A stretch of 64,000 nt of DNA from a virus: positions 1-64,000 of IMG/VR virus record IMGVR_UViG_3300024261_000014. The stretch is one strand, 5' to 3'. Both the position numbers and the translations under genes were made by a program. Below are positions 50,376 through 59,527 of the stretch, piece after piece. How positions within the stretch are numbered: position 1 is the first letter of the stretch; each line of letters starts with the position of its first letter. The notes under the pieces were generated by a model that saw nothing but the letters and a program-made list of their open reading frames with translations, was not told where the DNA came from and ran no database searches.

Positions 50376-52880
50376 TCAAAAAAATCTTTCAATACTTTGC
50401 TGTTTATCTACGACGGCTTCCCACCCCAAACTTTCGTAGAACATTCCTATCTTTTTACTCATTGCTTGTTCAAACATCTTAGTATGGTCAATGTTCGTTT
50501 TAATAAAATCTAATATTTGAGGCGGGTCCTCATATCCTTTATAACCAATTACATCAAATCCAAATTCATTATTCTTTAGGTAAACCCACCTAATCTTATT
50601 ACCATTAGTAATCTTCTCATACTTTCTACCTTCAAACCAATGATGTAATATAGAATTATAATTTATTGCTGCTTTAACATGGACTGGTGCACCCTTTTTA
50701 TATTTACTGAATGATGACTCTTCATCTTTAGAAATATATTTACCTATACCTTTTACTCCGATAGGATTTGCCAATACACTATAATGTAGCATATGTAGAT
50801 TCCTCTTAAACTTACTGATTCTTTCATCAATCTTTTCCTTTGGAACATCTGCCAATATATCATCTAATACATTTTGTAATAAATCTTTCATCGCAGGAGC
50901 AAAATTACTTCTGACTGTATCCAAACCTTTTACTTGTGTTTTGTTTACCTTTCTACCAGCATCATTGATGATTCGTAAACCATATCGTTTCTTCGTTACG
51001 AACAAACCTGTCTTTGCGATTACCTCTTGTTTGATATCAAACACGTGTTCATCTATATTCAAAAATTTCTTGGCGAAATAATCGTAACTTAAATTTAGAT
51101 AATCTTGTACCTCTCCACATATCTCCATAATTCTTTGTGTCATCATAGTTTCAGATAATTTCTGATTTGGAAACCTTTTCTCAACTAATGGTACTGCGGA
51201 TGCGAAAATAGAATCTGTATCAATATAGATAACATAATCCTTATCAGTACCTAACTCTTTATTATAAAAGTGGTTGGTAATTTTCTTACTGAACTTAATC
51301 AATGATTGACCTGTGGTTGTGGTTGCTTCTGCATTATCTAAATCATAAAATCTAAATACTGGTAATCCCAATACACCATATAATGAATTTAGAAGAATCT
51401 TCTGAAGATATTGTCTCCTATCAAAATATTGAGATTTCTTTTTATCACCTTGGTCGTGAAACTTCTTCACAAGTTTTCTCATCTCTACTCGTTCATTAAA
51501 CCACTTTGTGAGTAGAGCAGGAATCAATCCTTGTTTATCAGTACGATACATAACCCCATTACTTGATATACTTAATCCAGTCTCATCTAAATAACTCTCC
51601 AGTTCTGTATTGGTTATTTGTTGTATTTCCTTACCCTTTGTGTTAATCATAGAATAAGTTTTCGTATGTCCTGTCTTTAGATACTGGTCTACATCCCATT
51701 CCAAAACCTGCCCAACCTTAGTTTCAGGTGAGATATTCAATGAACGAATAACACTTGGATACATACTTGTGATATCTAAATCATAAACCCAATCGTGTTT
51801 ACCTTTTTGTGGGTCTTGTACATATGCACCAGAGAACTTTTCATCATCCCCTCTTCGTTTAGGATTTCTTGGTTTGTTTGGTGCAACAATACCCATCTTT
51901 TTTAAATAAACTAATATCGCACCCTCTAAATATCTTGAACTCATAAACACATCTTCATATGGGACATGTCCTAAATGTGCTATACCACAAGCAACTCCGA
52001 TATAATCCAACTTATCATTTAACTCCACAAGAATACGAACATCTCGAATGTTATAATCTATAAACTTCTGTAAATCATTTTCAAATAAATCATTGAGTGT
52101 TCCATCATACTCAATTTTCTTCATACCAACTTCAACTTCACCAATGTAATCTAAACGATAACTTGATTGTTGAATTGGCGAGAACTTTTTATATAATGCA
52201 AGATAATCTAACACACTAACACCTGCAATAACAAACTTCTTTTTGTATTCATTGTAATAACAATGTCTGATAGGTGATAGCATCTTTGCAACTTCTGAAC
52301 CTAAAACTCTGACTGTTCTATTATATAGATACGGAATATCAAAATAATCAATGTTCCACCCACTTAATATTGTAGGATTTATTTCTGCGTATTTCTGATA
52401 AAATCTTGTCAATAATTCGTTTTCAGTTTTAAATAACTCTACTGATGTATCACCATTTTCATAATTTTGTATAGTATTTTTAGAATCTAAAGTATAACAT
52501 ATATACTTTTTCATTATCTCATCATATATTGCAATAGATGTAATTGCAGTTTCTGCTTTTTCTACATCTGGAAAACCATCAACCACTTCCACCTCGATAT
52601 CAAAATAGAAAGTTCTATTTCCCTCTGCAACATCATCCGAATCCGTGTATTGGTCAACTAAAAATCTTGTAGTGATTGGTACATCACTCTCATATAAACC
52701 TGGGTCATCATCATCCCAAGTGTACACCTTTTTAACTTTACTACCATCAAGTGTATGATGTAAACCACTTGAATGTTTTACATATGCGTATTTTTTATAA
52801 GGTACAATAAGATGGCCTCTTCTGTCATCCCAAACATGCACTTTGTTTTTTCTCTTATCATAAAAAACATTTTGATACAT
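50376..52880 (-). CDS. 43: Family B DNA polymerase, gp43-like
   Basis: 834 residues (T4: 898). Exonuclease motifs: FYFDIEVEV, SGWNIDYFDIPYLYNR and YNIRDVRIL. Polymerase motifs: DLDITSMYPSVIRSLN (A), LQKILLNSLYGVLG (B) and VIYIDTDSIF (C). The C-terminal end KQQSIERFF resembles a clamp-binding tail. All catalytic carboxylates are intact. The gene has its own strong promoter at 52913-52942. Confidence 0.97.
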   Translation of the reverse strand: MYQNVFYDKRKNKVHVWDDRRGHLIVPYKKYAYVKHSSGLHHTLDGSKVKKVYTWDDDDPGLYESDVPITTRFLVDQYTDSDDVAEGNRTFYFDIEVEVVDGFPDVEKAETAITSIAIYDEIMKKYICYTLDSKNTIQNYENGDTSVELFKTENELLTRFYQKYAEINPTILSGWNIDYFDIPYLYNRTVRVLGSEVAKMLSPIRHCYYNEYKKKFVIAGVSVLDYLALYKKFSPIQQSSYRLDYIGEVEVGMKKIEYDGTLNDLFENDLQKFIDYNIRDVRILVELNDKLDYIGVACGIAHLGHVPYEDVFMSSRYLEGAILVYLKKMGIVAPNKPRNPKRRGDDEKFSGAYVQDPQKGKHDWVYDLDITSMYPSVIRSLNISPETKVGQVLEWDVDQYLKTGHTKTYSMINTKGKEIQQITNTELESYLDETGLSISSNGVMYRTDKQGLIPALLTKWFNERVEMRKLVKKFHDQGDKKKSQYFDRRQYLQKILLNSLYGVLGLPVFRFYDLDNAEATTTTGQSLIKFSKKITNHFYNKELGTDKDYVIYIDTDSIFASAVPLVEKRFPNQKLSETMMTQRIMEICGEVQDYLNLSYDYFAKKFLNIDEHVFDIKQEVIAKTGLFVTKKRYGLRIINDAGRKVNKTQVKGLDTVRSNFAPAMKDLLQNVLDDILADVPKEKIDERISKFKRNLHMLHYSVLANPIGVKGIGKYISKDEESSFSKYKKGAPVHVKAAINYNSILHHWFEGRKYEKITNGNKIRWVYLKNNEFGFDVIGYKGYEDPPQILDFIKTNIDHTKMFEQAMSKKIGMFYESLGWEAVVDKQQSIERFF

Positions 52881-52912
52881 TTATGTTGTAATCTCCGAAT
52901 TTATCATATCTG

Positions 52913-52942
52913 AATATAACACTAAAACCATATACTTGTCAA
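52913..52942 (-). promoter_or_regulatory. Sigma70-like promoter, family member 7
   Basis: TTGACA (52937-52942), 18 bases, TATATT (52913-52918), with AAGTAC ahead. This is the only one of the seven with the perfect -35 hexamer. It directs transcription into gp43 from just below the TonB-receptor terminator. Confidence 0.8.
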
Positions 52943-52959
52943 GTACTTTTTTGATAAAT

Positions 52960-52982
52960 GGGGGATATTTTTTCAATCCCCC
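52960..52982 (-). terminator. Hairpin below the TonB-receptor gene
   Basis: GGGGGAT and ATCCCCC pair around a nine-base loop, 11 bases past the receptor stop. The following T-run is poor (ATTTATC), so termination strength is uncertain, but it separates the receptor from the polymerase promoter. Confidence 0.6.
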
Positions 52983-52993
52983 AAATCACCATT

Positions 52994-55732
52994 TTAAAAA
53001 TCAATAGTTAATCCTATGTTTGCATATCTTGGTGTTCCAAGAAATACTTCAGAATTATGAGCTAAGTGAAGTTTATCACCATACCCATTGTATTGACTAT
53101 TATCAACTGCATCTTGTACATAAACTTCATCAAGTGCGTTAAAGATGTGACCTGTAATAGTCAAATCTAAACCAGCAATACTTGGAAGTTTGTAAGATGC
53201 GTGTAAATCAAGTTTTGAGTAACCAGGAGCTTCCCAAACTTGTGTTCTATCTGCAACTCCATCAGAATCCACTTCTCTTGAACCAGGACTCCAATCTGCA
53301 TAGTTCTTATCATATACATTGTAAAGTGCTTGTACTCTCAATCCCTTAATAGGTTTAAGTGTTACACCCAATATATAAGATGATTGTGGTTGGTCACCAA
53401 CAAATAACCCATCAAGTGCATATGCATATTCAGTAGTTTGATAACCAATTACTTGGTTGTCATCGTTATATTGAGATTCTTGGTAAGTACCATTGGCATC
53501 ACCATCGAACTTCCAACCACCGAAAGAAGCAATCAAATCAAGTTCTACCATTTCGTGTGGTAATACTTTTACTTCAACTTCTGTACCTCTATGTTTCTGA
53601 TTAACACCTCTTAAAAAGATTACATCAGTATCACCTGAATCTCCTTGACCCGTGTCAACATTACGAGTAAGGTTTCTATCTTTCCAATCTGTGTTATAAG
53701 CAGATACTTTCACGGCAACTTTATCGTTTGCATATCCAACACCAACTTCTGTTGATAAGAATTTCTCATTGTCTGGGTCGGATGCGACCGTACCAGAATA
53801 ATCAATTACATTATCAAGAATTGGTGCTTTTTCCACATATCCTGAATTTATAAAAGTAGTAACACCATCTAACCATTCATAGTGTACTCCACCTTTAACT
53901 TGATATGATGAAATAGCATCAGCAGTAATTTTCTCGTTTTCTACTGAAAAATGGTCTTGATATGAATATTTAATAGATGATATTCCACCCATTCCATATA
54001 CATTTAGATTATCTTTCGTGTAGTTACCTTGAACAAATCCACCTAACCAATCGACAGTAGTAGTGTTATGATAAGCAATAATATCACCTAACCCAACAAC
54101 TTTTCCATCTGGTGCATTGTCATCAGCAAAATCAACATAGTAATCACCACCTAATAAATCACGAACTTCACGAGCGTGTTCTATTTCAGCAGTTCTCCAA
54201 TCGATACCAGTTTGAAATTCTAAATCTTCATTAACTTTATAATTTAATTTAGAAATTAATCCATATGTATCTTGTCTGTTGATTGAGTTTCTAAGAATAC
54301 CTGTAGAACGATGGTCTGTTTCAGAATAATCAGCATCGATATTAGTACGATTCTGTTCAATCTCTCCATTCCAATCCCACATCCAAGGCGAACTTGAATA
54401 CCAAGCATTATCTGCTACGGCTGGTGTTCTCATTACACTACCATAAGTTCCTGTTCCACCACCTGAACCACCACTCCAATAAAGAACTGATGATAATTTA
54501 GTTTTATCATTTATCTCTAAAAAGTGATTTAGATTCACTAATGGTTTATGGAAGAAATTCTCCCTTTCATTAAGAAAGTTTGAATTTTTTCTTTTGGTTG
54601 TGTTTGCTCCATACATATACCAATATTGTTCTCCAGTATAGTCGGAACTAACTGGTGCCCAATTTTGACTAAAGAATCTACCAGCTTCAGTTTCGAATTT
54701 GTTACCCTCTGCAAAAGCATCAGTATCATATCCGTCAATATCACTTGCTAACTCTTGTGAGTAAGTAGCAATATTCTGTTTGTATAGATTTTGTCCGTGT
54801 CTTTGTGGTGCACCGATTGCGTACAACTCGAATCGTTGTTTATCGGATACTGCATAAGAACTTCCAAAATAATAAGCCCAAGCATCTGTCCAGTTTCCAT
54901 CAATGATACCATCACCAGTCTTACGAACAATTGTTCCAGCCAGTGCAAGTTTATCACCAATCAAACCTGAATTGTAGTTAATAGTAGTTTTAATAAAACC
55001 ACCATCTCCTGCTTCTTGTTTGAACTTACCACCCTTTTCGTATTTAGCAGGGTCTGTAATGATATTCATAGTTCCACCAATAGAAGGTGTGGCAAGATTT
55101 ACAGCTGATAGTCCTCTTTGTAACTGAATTGATTGAGCAGCATCTGCAACCCCATCCCAATTACTCCAATAAACCCATCCGTTCTCCATATCATTTTGGG
55201 GAACACCATTAATCATCACCGCAACATTTCTTTGGTTAAACCCTCGTACATTAATACGAGCATCACCAGCACCACCACCTTGTTGAGTTGCATATACACT
55301 TGGTGTAGTATTCAAAGCCATTGGAACATCTTGACTACCAAGTCTAAGTTCCATTTCTTCTTTACTAACCATTGAATAAGCAACAGGTGTTGTTGCAACA
55401 GCTCTTGAAGCCAAAACTTCAACATCTGTTAGAGTAAGAGCATCAATTGCCAAAGCAATATTCACTTTTACTTCACTATCACCCACAACAACCTCTTTAG
55501 ATTGAGATGAGTATCCTATGAATGAAGCAGTAATAGTATAAGTTCCAGCTTCTACTGAAATTGTAGTAAGACCTGTCTCGTTAGTAACACCACCGAGTTC
55601 AGTTCCCTCTACCACTACATTTGCTCCAACCAAAGGGTTATATTCAACATCTTTAACATCAACAACAATGGATTGAGCGAACAATCCTGTCATCAATACG
55701 AAAGATGCTATTAGTTTACGATATATATTCAT
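52994..55732 (-). CDS. TonB-dependent outer-membrane receptor
   Basis: 912 residues. A signal peptide (residues 1-20, ending GLFAQ), a carboxypeptidase-regulatory-like domain (about 22-105, YNPLVGANVVVEGTELGG), a plug domain (about 115-225, with INVRGFNQRNVAVMINGVPQ) and a long beta-barrel ending YANIGLTIDF with a terminal Phe. These receptors import siderophores, B12 or glycans using host TonB. The plan is typical of FCB-group bacteria. GAGGAG precedes the ATG. It lies between gp43 and the RNR gene, so this is a phage-carried host-like gene. Contig chimerism is unlikely but should be excluded. Confidence 0.93.
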   Translation of the reverse strand: MNIYRKLIASFVLMTGLFAQSIVVDVKDVEYNPLVGANVVVEGTELGGVTNETGLTTISVEAGTYTITASFIGYSSQSKEVVVGDSEVKVNIALAIDALTLTDVEVLASRAVATTPVAYSMVSKEEMELRLGSQDVPMALNTTPSVYATQQGGGAGDARINVRGFNQRNVAVMINGVPQNDMENGWVYWSNWDGVADAAQSIQLQRGLSAVNLATPSIGGTMNIITDPAKYEKGGKFKQEAGDGGFIKTTINYNSGLIGDKLALAGTIVRKTGDGIIDGNWTDAWAYYFGSSYAVSDKQRFELYAIGAPQRHGQNLYKQNIATYSQELASDIDGYDTDAFAEGNKFETEAGRFFSQNWAPVSSDYTGEQYWYMYGANTTKRKNSNFLNERENFFHKPLVNLNHFLEINDKTKLSSVLYWSGGSGGGTGTYGSVMRTPAVADNAWYSSSPWMWDWNGEIEQNRTNIDADYSETDHRSTGILRNSINRQDTYGLISKLNYKVNEDLEFQTGIDWRTAEIEHAREVRDLLGGDYYVDFADDNAPDGKVVGLGDIIAYHNTTTVDWLGGFVQGNYTKDNLNVYGMGGISSIKYSYQDHFSVENEKITADAISSYQVKGGVHYEWLDGVTTFINSGYVEKAPILDNVIDYSGTVASDPDNEKFLSTEVGVGYANDKVAVKVSAYNTDWKDRNLTRNVDTGQGDSGDTDVIFLRGVNQKHRGTEVEVKVLPHEMVELDLIASFGGWKFDGDANGTYQESQYNDDNQVIGYQTTEYAYALDGLFVGDQPQSSYILGVTLKPIKGLRVQALYNVYDKNYADWSPGSREVDSDGVADRTQVWEAPGYSKLDLHASYKLPSIAGLDLTITGHIFNALDEVYVQDAVDNSQYNGYGDKLHLAHNSEVFLGTPRYANIGLTIDF

Positions 55733-55756
55733 AAATCGTCTCCTCTGTTTGTTTTG

Positions 55757-55786
55757 TTAAGACACATTTTTTACCAGGTGTGTCAA
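55757..55786 (-). promoter_or_regulatory. Promoter-like site for the TonB receptor
   Basis: TTGACA (55781-55786), 18 bases, TCTTAA (55757-55762). The -35 hexamer is perfect and the spacing equals that of the main family, but the -10 is weak. It lies 25 bases above the receptor ATG. Confidence 0.5.
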
Positions 55787-55791
55787 CTGCC

Positions 55792-55813
55792 TGTGTATGT
55801 GAAATCATACACA
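55792..55813 (-). other. Perfect 8-base-stem hairpin below the RNR gene
   Basis: TGTGTATG and CATACACA pair around six bases, four bases past the RNR stop. No T-run follows. It may protect the 3' end or weaken read-through into the receptor gene. Confidence 0.5.
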
Positions 55814-55816
55814 TAT

Positions 55817-57838
55817 TTAGTTTGCGTAATCTTGGTCATCATTATCACCAGTCGTAGGTGTGATTTCTATATCACAAAAATCACCATCACAAAACTTCTC
55901 TACATTAGCTTCTTCTGCTTTGATTACACCAAAGTTTAGTTTACCTAATTTCTTAACATCTTTATTATATTGGTTTTCATCAATTGCTTCATATGGCATT
56001 TGTTTGTATGCTCCATAATCATGTCTTGGTAGTAATGAAATACCCTTCAAATGATATTGGTAATAGTTTAATACTTGTGGTATCATTTCTCCCTCTGTTT
56101 CAGGATTAAATGTGACCGTACAACTTACTTGATTATCAGCCCAATGTCTTTGCATAAATGCTGCTAATGAGAATTGTTCCCATATGGATAACTCTCCGAC
56201 TGTTCTAATTCCCTCTCCTACATCGACAGGAACTTCAACAACCATAGTGGTATCCTCTGAACCAAACGCAGGTTCTACTTTATATCCTGCCTTTTTCAAA
56301 GGTTCTAACAAATCTGAATGTTTCGATACTCTAATTCTTCTTGTATAGAATCTTGATTCTGGATAATGTAATCCAGGTGTTGAACCTGCTAATAGTGATA
56401 CTGTCCCACTTGGTTTAACACTTGTAGTCTTAATTGATTTTGGTACTGCAAACCAATCTGAATACATTTTATCCCACTCTTGTATGGTATCATATCCATC
56501 TTCCAACCAAGTCTTTAACTCGTGTAATCCACGATTAGTTATGAACTGAGCAATTCCACTCACACTACATCCAATTCTTCTGTTTCTCAACATAACTCTA
56601 TTTGTATCACTCCAATGAGTTCTACCAAGTGTTACAGTTTTTGCATACAAATATGCATATTTTAAAGTTCTTTTATAATCCTCTAATGAGTCGTGATTGT
56701 TTGGGAATGTTTCCACTAAACAACATAATTCATAACTTTCTAATGATTGTTCTAAACAAGGATTACCACCCGCAACTCTATGGTCTTTATCATCTCCACC
56801 ATTCTTCATACGAGAGTATTTTCTCATGTTGTCTAACCACGCAAATCCAGGCTCACCATTATCATTAATTCTTTTTGATGCCTCTGTATAATCCATACCG
56901 AGTTCTGCAAATATTGAATTATTAGACGTCCAACCATATTGTTCTCTGTGTGGATTTACTTTATAATTCTTTAAATCTAAGTATTCTTCTGAATTAGGGT
57001 CTCCAAATACAATCTCAGCAGTTCTTCTAACATTTCCTGCCACTACACACTTACCGATTAAATTCATAATATCTACGATTGTTGTGATTGTTATTGGTTT
57101 TCCACTATTAGCTTCTAATGTTTCTCTAACAGTCTCGTGTACTTCCATTAGTGGTTCAGGACCTGAACTTACTCCACCAAAACCTTTGATTGGTTCACCT
57201 GCTAATCTGACTAAACTATAATCAAATACAACTTCTCCCTGTCCGTGAAAATAACTTTCTAATAAAAGTTGTAATGATTCTACCCAACCCTCACGAGTAT
57301 CTGGTATTTGAAAGTTTTGTTCATCTCGTTTGATATCAATACCTTTAATATCTATCTCTCCAGCACCTTTAGTATCAAATCCTACTCCAACACCTAACAT
57401 TGAAGCATCCATAAGGAAACAAAATGGTTTTGCGTAATCTTCTTTGATTGTTTTAGTGGATACGAATGCACAATTGTTTAGTGCTGCATACAAACCCTTT
57501 TCTTCTGTGATTGCTGTTCCCATCGCCCATAAACCACGACCTGGTGGTAAGAACTTCATTGTAAAGATTCTTTCGTACATATCTTGTGCTGATTTTTGTG
57601 CTTGCCATGGATTCCAACCTAATTGGTGAGATTCAATCCAATTCATTTGCATTGTATAAGTTCCCTCTACAACTCTTTTGACGGTTTCCCACCATCTCTC
57701 GTTTTTCCCATCTTCTTTAATACGTGAATACGTTCTCATATAAACTAATTCACCCAACCCATTGAAACCAAAAGGCGGTTTCTTTCTTTTATACTTATTA
57801 ATAAAATTTTCTGATAATTTAAACTTATGCGTACCCAT
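55817..57838 (-). CDS. nrdJ: Class II (B12-dependent) ribonucleoside-triphosphate reductase, monomeric
   Basis: About 673 residues from the ATG at 57838, chosen for GGAGAG upstream. The NNCAFVSTK and GNPCLEQSLESYELC segments hold the active-site and redox cysteines, and the C-terminal CDGDFCDIE is the reducing pair. The radical loop region VGFDTKGAGEI and SVKPSGTVSLLAGSTPG fit Lactobacillus-type NrdJ. It makes dNTPs without oxygen but needs adenosylcobalamin from the host. Confidence 0.93.
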   Translation of the reverse strand: MGTHKFKLSENFINKYKRKKPPFGFNGLGELVYMRTYSRIKEDGKNERWWETVKRVVEGTYTMQMNWIESHQLGWNPWQAQKSAQDMYERIFTMKFLPPGRGLWAMGTAITEEKGLYAALNNCAFVSTKTIKEDYAKPFCFLMDASMLGVGVGFDTKGAGEIDIKGIDIKRDEQNFQIPDTREGWVESLQLLLESYFHGQGEVVFDYSLVRLAGEPIKGFGGVSSGPEPLMEVHETVRETLEANSGKPITITTIVDIMNLIGKCVVAGNVRRTAEIVFGDPNSEEYLDLKNYKVNPHREQYGWTSNNSIFAELGMDYTEASKRINDNGEPGFAWLDNMRKYSRMKNGGDDKDHRVAGGNPCLEQSLESYELCCLVETFPNNHDSLEDYKRTLKYAYLYAKTVTLGRTHWSDTNRVMLRNRRIGCSVSGIAQFITNRGLHELKTWLEDGYDTIQEWDKMYSDWFAVPKSIKTTSVKPSGTVSLLAGSTPGLHYPESRFYTRRIRVSKHSDLLEPLKKAGYKVEPAFGSEDTTMVVEVPVDVGEGIRTVGELSIWEQFSLAAFMQRHWADNQVSCTVTFNPETEGEMIPQVLNYYQYHLKGISLLPRHDYGAYKQMPYEAIDENQYNKDVKKLGKLNFGVIKAEEANVEKFCDGDFCDIEITPTTGDNDDQDYAN

Positions 57839-57839
57839 T

Positions 57840-57920
57840 TTAAAACTCTCCATTTTTTGTCTTTTCTTTTATTTTCTTATACCCATAATACATATAGTAT
57901 ATACTACTTAAATACACCAT
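57840..57920 (-). CDS. 26-residue micro-ORF upstream of nrdJ
   Basis: The frame MVYLSSIYYMYYGYKKIKEK ends one base before the nrdJ ATG. The nrdJ ribosome site lies within it. It is Tyr- and Lys-rich. It might be a leader peptide or a chance frame. Confidence 0.3.
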   Translation of the reverse strand: MVYLSSIYYMYYGYKKIKEKTKNGEF

Positions 57921-57965
57921 TATTTTTGAATTATTTAATTTTTTCTTTGAATTTTTTTGGAAGTT

Positions 57966-59327
57966 TTATTCAAACCCTTCACCATCAAAATCTTTTTTCT
58001 TTTGTGCCAAGGTTTTACGTAGATACTCATCTGCATTATTCATTTTACCTTGGGCCTCTTTTCCACCTTGTGAGCTGGTTTCGTAGATTTGTATGAAACC
58101 TGTATTGGTATTGATGGTTGCTGGAAATGTAATTCCATCAGGCCCAAATCTATTTTTAATAACGTGGAATCTACCTGTATTTGCTATCTTATCTTCTACT
58201 TTTCTACTCATACTCATTACAAAATCTGATGTCATCACCTTGCTATAGTCCTCACTAACTTTTGATGCATCAATAACATCTTCTTCTAACGCAGAACGAT
58301 TTGCTTGCGATGCAGTCCATACTGGAATATCAAACTCTCCTGCCATACCTCTTAGTTCTTCATAAACGTGTCCAATTTGATGTCTTTTTTCTGTGAAGTT
58401 AGATGTTGATTTCATAATATCTGCATAATCCACAATAACCATATCTGGTTTTATACCTTGCAATTCACATTGTTGTAAATGTGCTACGATTGAATTTACA
58501 CTTGCAGTTCTCGTTGGCCAATACTTGATAATTAAGTTACCTTTTAATTTATCAATTGCTTTCTGCACTTCTTCTTTATAATATTGTAAGTTACCCGTTG
58601 GTTGTCCACTAACAATTGTATCATATCGTAACCCAACATACTGAGCATTTAACTCTAATGTATAGTGAATTACGGTCTTACCTTGTTTAACTGCATGAGC
58701 ACCAATTGCCTGTAGTGTCCAAGATTTACCGATACCAGCAGGGGCAACAATCACTCCAAGCTCTCCACCTGCTAAACCACCATCCATCAAATCATTAACA
58801 CTATCCCATGCGGTTGGCATAACTATTCTCGCTTGTTGACTCATTCTCTCTTCAAAACCAGTAATGTATTCGTGTCCGATATCCCTTTCCATACCAGCAG
58901 TCATTGCTTTGTCAATTATACCTTTGATTTCATCATATCGATGAGATTCTAATAATTCAACTGATTGCATAATCGCACCCTTAACAACTTGATTCTTACA
59001 AAACTCTAATGTTTGTTCTTGAACAAATGGTAAATCTGTTGCTTCTCTATAATTCCAAGCATTTCGTAATGAATCAACAATTGTGGTTTTTAATGTAGGA
59101 TTATCTACCTCTTCCAGTATAACCTTAACTGCTTCCATTGTTGGTGGTGTTTTGTATTTAACAAAATATTCTTTGATAGATTTTATCAGATATTTATTAG
59201 AATCCGTATCAAAATAACTTACTTCTAATATTTCTATAATTTGTTTTGTAAATTTACTATCAAGTAATAAACTTGTAATTATTTTTGACTGGAACGATGT
59301 TCCATATTGTATTAAATTTTCGCTCAT
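57966..59327 (-). CDS. 41: Replicative DNA helicase, gp41/DnaB-type
   Basis: 453 residues (T4 gp41: 475). The RecA-like core has VIVAPAGIGKSWTLQAIG (Walker A), DMVIVDYADIMKS (Walker B) and FDIPVWTASQANRSA (sensor/arginine region). An N-terminal helical domain occupies residues 1-150. It unwinds DNA 5'-3' at the fork. AGGTTATA precedes the ATG. Confidence 0.93.
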   Translation of the reverse strand: MSENLIQYGTSFQSKIITSLLLDSKFTKQIIEILEVSYFDTDSNKYLIKSIKEYFVKYKTPPTMEAVKVILEEVDNPTLKTTIVDSLRNAWNYREATDLPFVQEQTLEFCKNQVVKGAIMQSVELLESHRYDEIKGIIDKAMTAGMERDIGHEYITGFEERMSQQARIVMPTAWDSVNDLMDGGLAGGELGVIVAPAGIGKSWTLQAIGAHAVKQGKTVIHYTLELNAQYVGLRYDTIVSGQPTGNLQYYKEEVQKAIDKLKGNLIIKYWPTRTASVNSIVAHLQQCELQGIKPDMVIVDYADIMKSTSNFTEKRHQIGHVYEELRGMAGEFDIPVWTASQANRSALEEDVIDASKVSEDYSKVMTSDFVMSMSRKVEDKIANTGRFHVIKNRFGPDGITFPATINTNTGFIQIYETSSQGGKEAQGKMNNADEYLRKTLAQKKKDFDGEGFE

Positions 59328-59338
59328 TATAACCTATA

Positions 59339-59527
59339 TTAAGTATCCAGATTCGTGTACAAATCTTGGACTTTTTTATCATAAAATTCTTTTCTTTTCT
59401 TATCACGATACCTTTGTCGTGCTTTTGCTTTTAAATCTTCAGCATTACGCATATAATGTTCCATCTGCCACTTTCGTTGAGCATCCTGACGTTCTTTATC
59501 GGTATGGTATTTACGTTTTCGTCCCAT
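59339..59527 (-). CDS. Small basic helical protein
   Basis: 62 residues (MGRKRKYHTDKERQDAQRKW...), almost entirely charged and helical. It overlaps the exonuclease gene end by 17 bases and lies just above the helicase gene. It may bind nucleic acid or be a helicase accessory, but no family is recognised. Confidence 0.6.
   Translation of the reverse strand: MGRKRKYHTDKERQDAQRKWQMEHYMRNAEDLKAKARQRYRDKKRKEFYDKKVQDLYTNLDT

Noticed and set aside
54538-54960. Two minus-strand frames within the TonB receptor
   Set aside because: Out-of-frame shadows of the barrel coding sequence.
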